Below are positions 44,927-56,487 of a stretch of 64,000 nucleotides of DNA, piece after piece; the first letter of the stretch is position 1; every line of letters begins with the position of its first letter. A model generated the notes under the pieces. That model ran no database searches and had not been told where the DNA came from. It saw nothing but the letters and a program-made list of their open reading frames with translations. The stretch is from Isoetes taiwanensis (taxonomy: Eukaryota > Streptophyta > Lycopodiopsida > Isoetales > Isoetaceae). Position numbers and translations under genes: made by a program. The DNA is taken from contig JAJEKV010000035.1 of NCBI GenBank assembly GCA_021234155.1, positions 2,664,001-2,728,000 of the forward strand. The letters are read 5' to 3'.

Positions 44927-44931
44927 AGGTG
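44927..44931 (+). repeat. Target-site duplication AGGTG (right)
   Basis: Pairs with 28,996-29,000. Confidence 0.95.
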
Positions 44932-46834
44932 TCCAACAATGGTATACAAGCGGCACAAGAAAAGGTTGAAGCTCTCAAAAAACTGGTACCCCCTAGGAAT
45001 TTGAAGCAAGTTAAAAGTTTTATTGGCATGACTAGTTTTCTTAGGATGTATATTCCTAATTTTGCTCATATTATAAGTCCTATTTCTAAATTGACAAGAA
45101 TAGGCAAGTTCTCCAAATCTGAGAGCAAATATATCCCTGTCACATGGTCATCAGATTGCCAAGAATCTTTTTACTTTCTCATAAAGTCCATTTGTGAAGC
45201 TACTCTTTTAAAGAAACCTGATTTGGATATGCCATTTGAGGTTTATATTACCATCACTAAGAAGGCTATAGGTTTAGCTATTCTACAGGACAAACATACC
45301 ATAGCTTTTGCTAGCAAACAATGGAGCTCAACCGAAGAAAGGTACACCAGATTGGAAAAGAGTGCTGCTGCTCTTATGTTTCTCACTGACAGACAAGGCC
45401 ATATGCTATTGAAAAGTGCTGTCCAAGTTTACATGAAACAAAATCCAATGGGACTGTTATTTGGTAAAGCTACTTCCAAACCAAAAATTCAAAGATGGGC
45501 TTGTAAGTTACAGACCTTTGATATTTCCATTAAAGAACTACATCAGGTAAAAAGTCCTAGTCTTTATTTGCCTTACATTTTCTTTGACCATGAAGATGCA
45601 GTAGAGGTTGTTGACTTTGTGGATGCCTTAGCTTATTTGCAGGCAAATGATGAAAAGCAGGTCCAACAGGATTGGCAGCAACCTATTAGGAACTTTCTAC
45701 AATCCAAAGAGATGCCCTCAGGCCTGACTTCGAGCCAGCAAAGGAGATTTAAAGAAAAATGTAGGCAGTTTAAAATGATTAATGATATTCTATGTAAAGT
45801 CAACAGGGATGGACTATTGCTGAGGTGTGTCAGTGAAGAAGAATCTGCTTTGATCATTAAAGAAATGCATGAAGGAGTATGTGGAGGCCATTTTGCTGGA
45901 GACACTACTGCCAAGAAAATTCTCAGGTGAGGATACTATTGGCCTACAGTTTTTAAAGATTGTTATACTGCTATAAAGTCTTGTCACAAGTGTCAGATAT
46001 TTGGCAAAAGGATCCTCCTCCCAGCTGCATTGAATCCCATCATTTCTCCAGGACCCTTTCAAATATGGGGATTGGATTATATTGGTCCCATTAACCCTCC
46101 TTCTGCAGGACTACATCAGCATATTATTGTAGCTACAGATTATTTTATTAAGTGGGCAGAAGCTATTCCTTTAAGACAGGCCAATGCCATTACAACTGCA
46201 AAGTTCTTACATGAGTATATCTGTGCTCGGTTTGGTATCCCTTTACAATTGCACTCTAATAGAGGTACTCCTTTTGTGAATGAAGTTATTGCTAACTTGT
46301 TGACTATTCTTAAGGTCAAACATACTAAGAGTTCTTCCTATTATCCCCAAAATAATGGTCAAGCAGAAGCTACTAATAAAGTTTTGAAGGGTATTTTGCA
46401 GAAGACAGTGGATGATAACCAAAAGGATTGGCACTTCAAATTGGTGGATGCTCTTTGGGCTTATAGAGTTACTATTAAAGCAGCAACCACTCACACACCC
46501 TTCAACTTAGTCTATGGCATTGAAGCTGTGCTTCCAGCTCCCATCTCTAAGGTTAGCTCACAAGTTATGTTTACCCTTTGAATATGCCTTGCAGGAAAGA
46601 TTGGACACTCTTTTGCATTTAGAAGAATACAGGATGGAGGCTGAGAATGCTAATCTGCTCAAAAAAGCCAAGGATTTAGCTGCTTTCAAAGTTGCTCATA
46701 AAATACATGGGATTTTCAAGGCAGAAGAGCTAGTTCTAAAATGGAATAAGTCAAGGAAAGACTCAGCTAATAAGTTTGAAAATCTTTGGGAAGGTCCCTA
46801 TGAGGTGTTGGAACCTGCAGGCACCAACTCTTAA
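44927..46834 (+). pseudogene. E3 RT thumb, RNase H and integrase
   Basis: KLVPPRNLKQVKSFIGMTSF and LRMYIPNFAHIISPISKLT (44,978-45,100) are the thumb. RNase H: DMPFEVYITITKKAIGLAIL (about 45,226-45,285; catalytic Asp of the D-A pair replaced by Thr), IAFASKQWSSTEERYTRLEK. H2C2: MHEGVCGGHFAGDTTAKKIL (45,866-45,925), then a TGA at 45,928, then GYYWPTVFKDC and CHKCQIFGKR. Core: IWGLDYIGPINPP (first Asp), LHSNRGTPFVNEV (second position Asn where Asp is needed), NGQAEATNKVLKG (Glu). C-terminal tail in a new frame after 46,580 (FENLWEGPYEVLEPAG). Two active-site losses show it is dead. Confidence 0.9.
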
Positions 46835-47100
46835 TAAGCATGATTTCATTAATTGGAGAAAATAACGCAATTTTAAGAATTTTAAGCACACCTAATTTGC
46901 TAAGCATGAATATTTTCACCTAGTTCTCGAGCCCAAGATACATGAGGTCATTAACATACACATATATATACAAATTATGTGTTATACTTGTACGTGTACG
47001 TGATACTTGTACAAGCCCAAAAATGGCGCTACAATCTACACCAATAATTCACATCAATAATTTTAGTTCACTATAAAAACAGCTCCATTCATTCATCTTG
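46835..47100. promoter_or_regulatory. Spacer with a possible TATA box before the methyltransferase-like gene
   Basis: AT-rich, with ACATACACATATATATACA (46,955-46,973) and CACTATAAAAACAGC (47,069-47,083). The latter looks like a plant TATA box but lies only about 30 bases before the presumed ATG (47,102), so the leader would be very short. Confidence 0.35.
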
Positions 47101-47101
47101 C

Positions 47102-48937
47102 ATGGCTTCCTTGCCTCCTCGTCCGGAGCACATCCGATCCTTCAAGTGCTACTTGAGCTACAACGATCTGTGTGAATGCTATAGAAATAGTGTTAATCTT
47201 GACCCATGGCTCCAGTCCAAAGTAGATGGTCCTGCGAGTGCTTGCAGGAAGCTCACTCGTGTTGTGGTCCACCTTTATTGGCTTCCTGATCAGGAGATCT
47301 TTGAGCTGAATGCGCAAAGAGATTCTGTCCTATGCTTCCACATTGCCTCAGAAAGATTACTCTTCCTTCGAAGAATTGTTGTCTGAGTTTCCTGCTTTCA
47401 CAGAACAGCGGATTCTTGATATATTCGATTCGAATACAGAATACGTGAAAGCCAATTACAACAAAGATCATGTCGCGGGTAATTTGCCCGTTGCTTTTCT
47501 AGAACCGATTAGATCGATTTTGAAACCTGAAGAGGCTATCAAAATCAAACATAAGAAAAATGTTGTTCATGCAGTGACAAAGGAAGGGATTCCTACGTCC
47601 ACTCCAGTATCTGAGAATGCAACTTTGGTGTTCATTGACATTAGGGGATTCTCTAACATTATGGACCTGCAAAAAGTACATGGAACTCTTTACAAGAATA
47701 TCTAGCATGACAACTGCTAAAATTTATCACCTGGTTATTCTGATGCGGTCTGTGAACTTGCCAGATTGCTTGTACAGCCAGAAGCAGATTCAAGGTGGAT
47801 CCCACATTTCTGTAGGCACATATGACGAGCAAGGATGGGTGAACAAGAAAAGGGTGAAGGAATATCAGTATTACATCACCCATATGTGCATTAACAGAAT
47901 CGACTCCAGGGTAACGTCGATATTGCCTGAGCTGGAGTTTCGTTTGACACCGGTGAGCATAGCACCAAAGAACACCCCCTTGCCACCAATGCCTGTCACT
48001 GGTAATGAAGAAATTGATGAGAAAATGAAAAAAAAAATGGCACTTACTTCATGGGTAAACCCAGATACAAGTTTGTCGGAATGGAAGGTGATCACGTGCT
48101 GAAGTGCCAGTTGAAGACATCATATGCTTACTACATTGTTGACCAGCTGGTGCCCAAGGATGATTGTGTCCTTGATTTCTTCTCAGCTGGTACAGCTTCC
48201 CATGTCGCCTTAATGCAGGGAAAGAAAAGTATTGCATTCGAAAGCCAAGGTAAAGTATGCCGATTTCTTAGGGCTTTCTTGGATAAGCTTGAAAAAATGG
48301 TTTGCCAGGGCACTGGGGAGACAGTTGAAGAGGAGAAAGCAGACACTACAAATGATCCTGACAAGTCAATATAAATATTACCCAGAAAACAGATATATCT
48401 AAGCTTGATGAAATCTTGGATCAAATGGATGAGAAGAGCTACGAGGAAAGGATGCAGGAAACGAAAAGACTTCTTGAGTCTACTGAGAAAGGTATTAATG
48501 CGCTAGAGCCTATGTTTCAAAAATTGGGGGCCTTAAACAAAAGATTTGATGCCTACATGCCTTTCCTGAAAGGGGGGTCAACTTTCGAATATATAGGAAT
48601 GGACGTGGATCCTGCGCATCAAGAGGGTGAGCCAAGTGGTATACAAGAGCACCAGGCTGTAGCCAAGAAAAAGAAGCTCTTCCATACATCCGAAATCGAC
48701 TCTGGTGTCCAAAATGGCGCATCGGTGGAAGGCAGCGCAATGGATACTGAGACGGAAGGACCGGATCCACATCTCCAAGTCCTTGCACAGGCCATGTCTG
48801 TAGACATCCCAGATGTAACAGGCTATACGGAGATGGACACATCCGAGATTATAAGAAGGGGCCAGGAACATGTTGTTAGGATATCTGCTGAGATAGGTGT
48901 TGTACCTGAATCAGTATCAGAAACCCAGATGGAGTAA
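47102..48937 (+). pseudogene. DNA amino-methyltransferase-like coding region, frameshifted
   Basis: A continuous coding signal of about 600 codons in three frames, no intron seen. N-terminal part: MASLPPRPEHIRSFKCYLSY, LYWLPDQEIFELNAQ; then KDYSSFEELLSEFPAFTEQR, KNVVHAVTKEGIPTSTP, ENATLVFIDIRGFS (47,616-47,657, where a DPPY-type motif IV may have stood); then GGSHISVGTYDEQGWVNKKR (about 47,791). A later frame reads QLKTSYAYYIVDQLVPKDD then CVLDFFSAGTASHVALMQGK and KSIAFESQ (48,110-48,250), which fits the SAM-binding motif I of N6-adenine/N4-cytosine methyltransferases (D-x-F-x-G-T, then G-K-x-I-x-F-E). The C-terminal 200 residues are helical and acidic with a KKKK patch. It sits between E3 pol and the right flanking repeat, so it is either captured cargo or a retrocopy. 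Family assignment rests on one clear motif. Confidence 0.45.
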
Positions 48938-49977
48938 ATTCTGCCCCTCTGGTAAAGAAATGTACATTGCTATATCTGAGGAATATAATGTATAAGGACA
49001 TCTTTGAGTTTTCTTATTGTTTGAGTTTTGTTTCTTGTCTAAACTTTCCGTGATGCGATCTTTGCTGGCACTTAGGTTGATTAGATTCTACAGACTTCTT
49101 CTAAATTAAGAATTCGAATCAGATGTGCTACTACACAGCTCAAAATGTTCGCCGCCGCGATCTTTACTATCACTTTGTTTTCCTTTCATCCATATGTAGA
49201 CCTTAACGGACTTGTGATCTTATATCCATGGGCTAGCTAAGCAGCTTCAAATCTTCGCCGTCGCAATCCTGCTGAGTATTTTTACTCTTTCTTGTGGACA
49301 GCTCTTACTCTGAAAGGAGCTTGGGATAGCCTTATAAAAGTCGAAATCGGATACATCGCTGGTTGTGGCCGAAAATCATCGAAAAAAACGGCAACTTTTA
49401 CTCTGTTGCAACCACTTACGGTGTTTTATAGACAACCAAGAACCTATTTCATGCTAAACGAGAATTCCGAAATTCTCTAATTAATCAATTTGTGCTTTTA
49501 TTGGCTGAAGGAACTAACTTCAGGGGTGCCACTTCCAAATCCCATCAATACTATCCACTTGAAGAGGTATTGGGACCAGCATATATGTTTGTCCCTTTTT
49601 ATGCTCTAAGATTTAGATAAGTTATGATTAGAGTTAAGATTAGATAAGTTAGATTTCACTTTGCCTTTGGTTTCTAGATTAATGTTCTTATTTTCATGTT
49701 TGCAGCTAGCCAGAGTACTGAGGATATACTATCAAACACTTCTAAGACAAGAATCTCTACTAATGATTTATCAAGTGTCATATGCAGGAGCACCCTTCTT
49801 CCATCTACATCCATCTGCCTTATTGTGGTTCTACCCTCCATCTAGCCATCTATTCTTCTTCCCATTCCTTTAAACAGCACTCTACAAATTCAGCTTCACC
49901 ATCATAGCAGAGTGCAAGGATTAAGATTAACTTGTTTATGTGTTTCTATAACAGGTGCACCCTTCTTCCATCTATGT
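48938..49977. other. No recognised gene
   Basis: 3' flank of the methyltransferase-like region. It includes short near-repeats of GCACCCTTCTTCCATCTA (49,789-49,806 and 49,957-49,974). Open frames are short and without motifs. Confidence 0.45.
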
Positions 49978-50430
49978 TCACTGAGCATGATCTGAAGAAT
50001 TCTTGAAGTCCCTAAGCATTCCTTGATTAGATTTGCAAAGATCTGATTGATATTATCTTCTAAAAATTATCTTATGACCTATGATGGATATTTTACAGTA
50101 TTTGAAGCCCTGAAGCATCATCATCTATTGTTATTGTGATTTATTTACCTTTATATCAATATAATTTGACTGCCAAGTTGACAAATCTGTCTCTGATATC
50201 TTTCTTTGCAATTTCTTGTCTCGAAATATTTTACAGTAAATTCTCGAGTGTCCCAAAGTATTATTGGCCTACTTTCCATCCATCCTTGGGACATTTGAGA
50301 CCTAAAAGCTTCGAAAAAACCAAAAAATATCATACCTAGCTCAAGTTAGAAAAATCAACATTCTGTTCTGATCATTTTTTACTGTGTTTTGCCAAATCCA
50401 ATTACAAAAAATACTCCCAGATATTCAAAT
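49978..50430 (+). repeat. Right copy of the ~450-bp direct repeat flanking E3
   Basis: Near-identical to 27,734-28,182 in the same orientation. If these are LTR pieces, the methyltransferase-like gene lies inside E3. Confidence 0.75.
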
Positions 50431-52765
50431 AAAATTTTGGCTGCATGTCTCCATTTCTCATCACCATTAGGGTATATTTGCTCTGAGATTTCTCAAAAAT
50501 ACGCTCAGCAACTCCAAATCTCTTTTCCTGATCACTGTTTCATAGTTTGACCTCTATGGACCAATTTTTGACCTCACTTTGAGATCGAATATCTCTCAGA
50601 TCTTTAGTCTGACTTGGTCAGAGACTTCATCGTTGGTTTCTCATAACTTTTTTGTGCTAATCTGAAGCAGTTGACTCAGAAAATCAATCCATTTTTCATC
50701 ACTACAATCATTTGAGTAAAGGCTCCATTTTCTAGAAATGGGAAAGGTATGACACTTTGAGTTTTTTGAACTTTTCTCTGGATTTATCTTGTACAGACTA
50801 ATCATTTTAAGTGCTCTGGAGGTTCTAACCCCAATTTGAGTGTAAGCTCAGGTTGGTTCCTTGTGGTTGACCTTTAAAGCCAGGTTGAGGGTCAACAACC
50901 GCCCAAGCCAATCAACCCAAAGAACAATCTAAGCAAGCATCCTAACAAGATTAAAGGCATCTACAAGACAACTAAGCTGTATAAAAACATCTACAACAAG
51001 CATCTCGCTTGACCTCTAAGTTGTGGTTTCTTGAATTACCTGCAAGCCAAGGACGACAACATCATCACTCATATACTTCAACACACAACCAAATATAGTA
51101 TCAAATGCACCCAAAACAAAACAAAGCTATATTAGCAGGTAACCTTATATGGTATTGTGGGTAATTGAGAACAACACATGATTATAGAAAAGTTACTTAC
51201 AACATATAAAGTGACAACTAAAGTCATGCAAGCATGGGTAAACATAATCTATATTCGTTGGATAAACACTCTTGGCATGACAAAGGAAGACCAATTTTCT
51301 AAACCTCTGAAACGACGTAAATCCAACAAAAAGACTTTTTTTGCGACAAACCTAGGGCATGAAACCAACTCCTAGACTAACAATACAAACAACCCCTAGC
51401 TAGGTACAACACTCCACAAACGAACCTAGACAAACCCATCACAAGCCCCAAAACCGACCGGCAAACGAAACATAAACCAAACCATAAACAAAAATGAGAC
51501 CTAGCAAGGCAGAAACAGAGAGACTAGACAAGAAGAGGTCGACAAATCCCTACAGACCAAACAAGACTCCTATACAACCCCTACAGGCCCTATCTAGTCA
51601 CAAAAACCCTAGCAACATCTAAAACAACCAAAAAATAATCTAACATATTAAATAAAGAAAACTTTTTTTTTAAAGAAATCATTAAAAAGGATGGGGGGGA
51701 TATCGGGCCCCGAAAACCCAAGATAACTAGCGATCGTGGGGCATTCTCTGCCGAAAATCGTCAGAGGTGCAACAGAACGCAGGTTGACCTGTGGCGAAAT
51801 TCGGCGGCTGGCCTGGGGTCGGACCGCCTCTAATTAGCTGATGTCGTGCCGAACCTGGCTGCTGAGGGACGCCAGGGAGGGGAACAGGTTAAGGACTCGA
51901 TCTAGGGTTTGGGAAATCCTGTGCTGGTACTGGCTATGGGAAGGCTGATCCCCCGTGGAAGAGGTCTAAGCTAGTGCATGTGACGACTAAGGTCGAAATT
52001 TGTTACTGTGTTCACATCCCTATATTCTATGGCCGCCATGTCGTATGTCGTTGCAGCTTCTTCTTGTGTGCCTATAAAAAAGACCAAAAAACTAGACAGT
52101 TTAGCCTTAAAGTAGATAAAAAAACAGATGTATGACTCTATCTAATTTGTTAAATGGTGCACATATCTATTCCATGTTCAGTGATAAGGAATTGTAAAGT
52201 CCAATATCAGAAACAGATATATGAAACACATAGCAGTGGCCAGATCTTTCAAAACAGTGATGAAGGAACATATTGAGTCAGTAACTGCAATCATAAAATC
52301 TGCCTGATAATAATAATAGGACATCAAACATATTGGACACATAATCAGGGATCCAGGCTAATCGGGCTATTGGAGAATATATTGATTAGATAGAAACACA
52401 ATTGTGCCACAGTTTAACAAAATGCTCTTTTTGATACAGACTTGATCAAGAAGGCAAATGGCAGCAGTGGCCCAGGAGCAACGCCAAGAGATAGAATAGA
52501 AAAACCCAGAGCAGAGAAAGCGGTTGGGGATGAAGAACAAAACAATAAACAAGCACGAAACTGAATGAGAGAAAAAGCAGGAGGGAAACTCTAGAACCAA
52601 CAGAATTCAGCTCAGAGGAAATGCCGATGAGGAATGCTAGCAGGGAACATGGATATATAGTAGATAGAGCCAAAGAAAGCCTGCATCATAGAAGGCTCAG
52701 GCCATAGATAGATCTGATGCCCAAAATGGCGTGACGCCAAAATAGGCGTCCCTTTCCCCAGAATG
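50431..52765. other. No recognised gene; strand-biased spacer
   Basis: 50,431-50,880 is T-rich spacer. 50,880-51,660 is A/C-rich with very little T on the plus strand, strongest at 51,360-51,640. 51,690-51,960 is GC-richer with no open frame of note. 52,367-52,673 has minus-strand open frames rich in Leu and Ser without motifs. Confidence 0.4.
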
Positions 52766-52769
52766 ATGG

Positions 52770-53240
52770 TTGGTTCAACCCATGGCATATGTCATTCATG
52801 ATTTCTATCTAGCAGACACCATGGACAAGTTTGATGATGGACAAAGCCATGCTTTCCGTGGCAATGAAAATGCTAAGTGGCTTTTGCTACCTGAGAACAA
52901 ATACCTTCAGGATCAGAAATGGGCCACAACCTTCAAAAATGAATATATGCAGGAGCTTGCTCTTCACCTCCCTCTTTGGATAGCCAAAACTCTGCACCAG
53001 GTCAGGAAAATTTTGAATGAAGATATGGGGATTCAGTTTGCCCAGATCTATTTATAGCATCTTGGAGGATTCAACACTCTGCATGCTTATCTTGACAGTT
53101 AGGCCATTCCCACAGAATGGGTCCCTCCTCCGGTGCACACCTTGCTCCCCTGTTCAGACTGGGAACAATGGTGTCAGACTTTAGATGCTGATCTCCTGAA
53201 GGAATTCCATGATCAGGCCCAGAAGCCCAATGAAGAAGCT
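52770..53240 (+). pseudogene. Unknown plus-strand coding relic, 5' part
   Basis: The 95-codon frame (52,770-53,057) reads AYVIHDFYLADTMDKFDDGQ, AFRGNENAKWLLLPENKYL and LHLPLWIAKTLHQVRKILN. Through two stops the same frame continues HLGGFNTLHAYLDS, then EWVPPPVHTLLPCSDWEQW and LLKEFHDQAQKPNEEADD to about 53,240, where LINE sequence begins. The amino acid usage looks like a real protein. No family recognised; could be a host gene or a gag-like protein. Confidence 0.4.
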
Positions 53241-53244
53241 GATG

Positions 53245-53905
53245 ATCAAAGATGTGTGCATCTTGGAAAATACACAAACATCGCCTCTGCCAGATAGACC
53301 ACAAAATCCAACTAGAAGCAAGATGAAATGCCTGCTTACGCAAGTGCGTCCAAACAGCAGGATAAAGTGCAAGTAGGATCTCCTGGCTGGTGAGAGACAC
53401 ACTGAAAAGAGTGAACAACCACGTCCAAGCAAGCTGTAGATGATCGCAAAAGAAGAAGCAGTTTTCAATAGTTTCAACACATTGGCCACAGAGAGGGCAA
53501 CGATCTGAGACTCTAGGGTTCATCTTGTGAACCAAGACATTCACTCGAACACATCTATGGAGAATTTGCCATTGCAGTGCTGACACTTTAGGGTGGAGCA
53601 ATTTATCCCACGTCCACATCCAAACACTTTTCTACTGTGGTTGAGGAACCTGAAGATGCCAGTGCTGGGATGGGGGGAGATGCTCACAATCCAAAAGCAG
53701 CCTGTACGTGGAAGAAACAAACTTTTATGGCTTAACACGTGAATCACATATCCAAATAGGCACATCGGCTTGTGGTTGTTGCACAGTGGATGGCAAAAAA
53801 TCAGCCACCCCAGCCCAGATTTGCCGATCTCATCTGTATAACAGAAATCTCGTCTGAAAAGCCTCCCATGACAAAAGATGAGCAGAATCATACCAAGCTG
53901 CAATC
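53245..53905 (-). mobile_element. LINE fragment with zf-RVT region, inserted in the coding relic
   Basis: The minus strand reads WYDSAHLLSWEAFQTRF (about 53,850-53,900), MWTWDKLLHPKVSALQWQIL (53,560-53,619), RCPLCGQCVETIENCFFFC then DH (about 53,440-53,500, zinc motif), LLALYPAVWTHLRKQAFHL and SSWILWSIWQRR (about 53,290-53,375). Same family as 11.2 and 4.0 kb. No poly(A) tail is left, so the 3' end was clipped. Confidence 0.8.
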
Positions 53906-54049
53906 ATTAAAACCCCAGCTACCAACGCCGTTGGGTCTTTGGATGTACAAGTGGACATAAAGGCTGCTGATCATGCGTACCTTGCAAGGGAAGCCACCCG
54001 CATGACATTGATAATGAAGCACAAGCTTGGGGATTATGGAATAAAGATC
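53893..54049 (+). pseudogene. Unknown plus-strand coding relic, 3' part
   Basis: Open frame AAIIKTPATNAVGSLDVQVD, IKAADHAYLAREATRMTLIM and KHKLGDYGIKI with a stop at 54,049. It has protein-like composition and probably continues the relic at 52,770-53,240 across the LINE. Confidence 0.35.
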
Positions 54050-55403
54050 TAACCGCATCCCAGGAAGCAAGCAGACCTTTAAGGAATGGGGAATTATGTT
54101 CCGCATGTACGAAATCAACACCATGTGGTATATTACTTCAAATCTTATAGTATTTTGCAAATCTTGTTATACAGTATAGCAAATTTTGTACATGGATACC
54201 CCACAAACGAGGAACTTTATGTACGGTGTAGATTAAGGAATAAAGAGTGAATATGCCTATCCAACAGCTCTCGCTGCCCTACGTCACCCCCCGTGTGAAT
54301 ATGCACCCAAACCAAAGGGGGTTTCAGGGGGATTTTAATTTAAATGTGTGAAATGCAATGGTTTGTGTTAATTAATATTAATGGTAGTTGTGTGTTGATT
54401 GTTATATTAAAAAAAATTTTGGGCCCTTCGGGCCCTAACTAAAACAAACATAGGAAAACTTTACGGGCCTAAATATTAATTACTAAAAAGCACAATAACA
54501 TCAAGACAAACAAATTATTTCCGCAAAGCATTCATAAGCATATGTAAAACAAACTTAATTCTGCAAAGAGGGAGCATCAATACAAAAGAAATGGCAATCA
54601 TAACCGACATTGGCATCCAATATGTAGCATTAAAACAAGATATGATTTAAAATCATCCCCGAGCTGCCAAGATTGCAAATTCTTCTCTGCAACACAAAAG
54701 AAAATATATCTAGCAAAATATATAATGGGTGAAGTCCCCCTAGGAACTGAGCCTAGGTCACTCCAAAGGGCCATTAAAACAATATCACGAGTGTGCTTCA
54801 GTTAATATCTGACCTTCAAGATAGAACACCTAAAAAATCTGAAGCACACCCAAACAACAAGCATAACAACCTCGATACCATATATGTTACATTGATGTAA
54901 CCAGCGCATTCTAAAAGCCAATATAGATGCTACATTGTGCGAAGGCCAATATGAAAGCTACAATTTGCAAGCAAATGAATGATACTTCATAGACATTGTA
55001 TGACACATCAGCAATAGAAAACAAAAATGCACATTCCTTGCATTTGCTTTCAACAACAAAGCAATAAATCCTACACAAGAGGGCTACAATCCTCTGCAAC
55101 AACCTATAAAAAGCCCCACTATAGTGAATCACGCTATTGCAAAAGAGTTTTCTTCATGCCAAATTTTGTTCAGTCTCATTTACAAAACTGAATATGTGCT
55201 CTAGTTGATTGCTAAAATCACCAACTGCAATCAATGCTTCTATCTGCATTATGAAGCAATTGACAATGAGCAAGAAGCTAGTAGCATATGCCTCTCCGCC
55301 ATCGTTGGCATGCTTGCTTCTAACTGAGCCATTTCTGAAAGCCCACACTGTTAGTTGTTGCAGTCGCTAGAAATACCATCGATTGTCTACTAGAAAACGA
55401 GGC
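54050..55403. other. No recognised gene
   Basis: AT-rich. A short perfect hairpin GGGCCCTTCGGGCCC lies at 54,421-54,435. Minus-strand open frames at 54,911-55,132 and 55,154-55,348 are without motifs. Confidence 0.45.
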
Positions 55404-55510
55404 TGCCATTTCTCATTGTAAGGACTAACTCAGCCATCTCTATAAGCCTGCCATTTCTCGTTGTAAGGACGGACTAAGCCATTTCTGTAAGCCTGCCATT
55501 TCTCTTATAT
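55404..55510. repeat. Tandem repeat, ~46-bp unit, 2.3 copies
   Basis: GCCATTTCTC starts at 55,404, 55,450 and 55,495, each followed by TTGTAAGGAC or related sequence and TAAGCCT. Confidence 0.8.
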
Positions 55511-55838
55511 GGCAACAAGCTGCTGCCTCAATTCTAAAAGGAAGAAACAAGATGTGCAGACATCATTGCGAGTATGGAGAAGCATGTCCAGCTTTCAAAT
55601 TTTAATACAAATCTGATGCTCCAAATCAAGCTCCATGCTATTTCATTCTTCCACAAATGGCCCTGTCGAAGAAATCCTTATGGCAAGGAAACGTGGAACT
55701 ATACAAAATAGAAATCACATAAAAAAAAGATTGCAACTTACCTGGCGTCTAGAAACTGCATTTTTTACAAAATCTGCTCTATTCTTCTCAGTTTTTCTAA
55801 ATCGGTTAAGACCTCCCGCAATAAAATTGCCAGAATCT

Positions 55839-56487
55839 TCAACGGCACATTACATATATGGTCGCGCCTGCGAACAGAAGGTTTCTGACAATGTCGTTGA
55901 GTTGAGCAGGAGTGATGGGGATGCTTGGATCTTTGAAGCTTCGGCTAGGGGTGATCCCTGGGCGATCTTCTCTACAATATTCTCCACAATGGCATCTAGA
56001 GCTTTGATCAAGGGAGGGATGTCTTTGCGGTAAGCCTTGAGATAGAGAGGCAAGAGCTTTCTTTGCGACAAAACCCACCACTGCAGAGAGAAGCGCTCGG
56101 CGCGAGATGACATGAATCACCTCGCGTGGAAGCTCTCCTCTGCTAACTCAAATCCAAACATGAAGCGATACAGGACTGAAGAACACCCTGTTGAAGCATA
56201 TGTAGAGATCAGCCTCGCCATAGCCCAACTCCTTGAGCATGCAGCCGGTCTCTTCCAGCACCAAATCCTCAAAATCCTGCGACACTGTCATTTGCGTTTA
56301 GTATCAGATTGAGCACTTGGTGTGAGGGCTTGTGGTCATTCTCATCCAGCGCGGGGATTCCACTAGGCCCTACCACATCCCCCATCGACCTTTGCTTTCG
56401 CCCGCCCTTTGTCGTAGTTGCGGATTTCCAACCGGGCGATTGCTTAATCACACCAGCCTGAATATTACCTACGTTCTTCTTCCCCAT
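55839..56487 (-). pseudogene. Unknown minus-strand coding relic
   Basis: Four protein-like segments follow on the minus strand: MGKKNVGNIQAGVIKQSPGW with DENDHKPSHQVLNLIL (56,269-56,487); MTVSQDFEDLVLEETGCMLK, ELGYGEADLYICFNRVFF (about 56,150-56,295, shorter than 60 codons); ISRRALLSAVVGFVAKKALA (about 56,050-56,112); and AYRKDIPPLIKALDAIVENI, VEKIAQGSPLAEASKIQ (about 55,915-56,030). Composition resembles a plant nuclear gene, possibly with a transit-peptide-like part, but no family is recognised. Segments are in different frames; introns, frameshifts or both are possible. Confidence 0.4.

Larger units (their letters stand above)
28329..46834 (+). mobile_element. Element E3: Tat/Athila-like Ty3 pol, interrupted by E4
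   Basis: Coding consists of RT (28,329-29,000) and RT thumb, RNase H and integrase (44,927-46,834). The two parts join in frame across E4 once the AGGTG duplication is counted once: the thumb motif LLGHEV ends at 29,000 and the next codons SNNGIQAAQEKVEAL begin at 44,932. Gag and protease are absent upstream. Only one in-frame stop (45,928) and one frame change (about 46,580) mar the rest, so E3 was in better condition than E1 when E4 arrived. Confidence 0.9.
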
